In this document: positions 63,907 to 64,000 of the stretch, piece by piece | Layout: each line of letters begins with the position of its first letter | Position numbering within the stretch: the stretch's first letter is position 1 | Origin: Lachnospiraceae bacterium | Lineage (GTDB): Bacteria > Bacillota > Clostridia > Lachnospirales > Lachnospiraceae | DNA: 64,000 bases | Direction of reading: 5' to 3' | Assembly: GCA_015057825.1 (NCBI GenBank) | Contig: SVDN01000006.1 | Location: 62,736-126,735 of the forward strand | Notes under the pieces: model-generated | What the model was told of the DNA's origin: nothing | The model's input: only the letters and a program-made list of their open reading frames with translations | The model's database searches: none | Program-made: the position numbers and the translations under genes

Positions 63907-63935
63907 ATAATAATGCCTATTTGATAATATTTCAA
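63907..63935 (-). promoter_or_regulatory. Promoter of gap
   Basis: On the minus strand TTGAAA (63935-63930), 17-base spacer, TATTAT (63912-63907). Confidence 0.6.
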
Positions 63936-64000
63936 GGGCTTTTTTTGTTAAGTTTTTAACAATGCCTCTGCGTCACAGTATTAGTGGGCAAAAAAGTTTG

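Overview
The window reads as a low-GC chromosomal segment of an anaerobic Firmicute, most likely a Clostridia member near Lachnospiraceae/Eubacteriales. The basis is AT-rich coding, strong AGGAGG-type ribosome sites, frequent TTG/GTG starts, LytR-CpsA-Psr (LCP) proteins, CdaA/CdaR, a SigA-type sigma factor, a T-G-D type surface anchor and Gram-positive lipoproteins. Genus assignment would be guesswork. Nearly all genes are intact. I see no prophage, IS element or CRISPR array.

Layout. 0-4.8 kb: a CocE/NonD hydrolase running off the left edge, a divergent PucR-type regulator and an NSS symporter. 4.9-8.4 kb: two small membrane proteins followed by cdaA-cdaR (c-di-AMP synthesis). 8.4-11.2 kb: galE and leuA. 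11.3-25.9 kb: a cell-surface polysaccharide region (polyprenyl-phosphate sugar transferase, DUF4422 protein, glf, GT2, GtrA, rfbD, rfbA, two LCP ligases, an LtaS-like sulfatase-fold enzyme, phosphoglucomutase and an atypical Rossmann protein). 26-35.6 kb: an OFA-type transporter behind a structured leader, a second MFS transporter, a PucR paralogue co-transcribed with a GGDEF protein, aminopeptidase P and a lipid kinase. 35.7-38.5 kb: rpoD, a double-GNAT protein and lepB. 38.6-45.6 kb: a chemoreceptor, AEC transporter, isochorismatase-like hydrolase, PepF and an SLC13/ArsB-like permease. 45.7-47.1 kb: tRNA-Gly(GCC), a GC-rich hairpin array with a repeat of the tRNA 3' end, a Phd/ParE toxin-antitoxin pair and MazG. 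47.3-56.5 kb: a methyltransferase-STAS fusion, a membrane protein, and a 2000-residue surface protein overlapping a duplicated-domain lipoprotein. 56.6-64 kb: a secreted histidine-phosphatase lipoprotein, AraC regulator, alpha/beta hydrolase, two tandem NCS2 permeases and a GAPDH with NADP-type cofactor residues.

How it fits together. galE, glf, pgm, rfbA and rfbD supply nucleotide sugars. The sugar transferase, GT2 and GtrA proteins build lipid-linked glycans, and the LCP and LtaS-like proteins attach or decorate them at the wall. Two long PucR paralogues each sit beside uptake or efflux systems.

The signals most worth follow-up are the structured leader before the OFA transporter, an intergenic repeat family whose hairpins covary between copies, the tRNA-Gly 3'-end duplication bracketing a GC-rich hairpin array, the methyltransferase-STAS fusion, the surface-protein/lipoprotein pair and the GAPDH cofactor site. 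All readings are by eye; no alignment, folding or database search was run.
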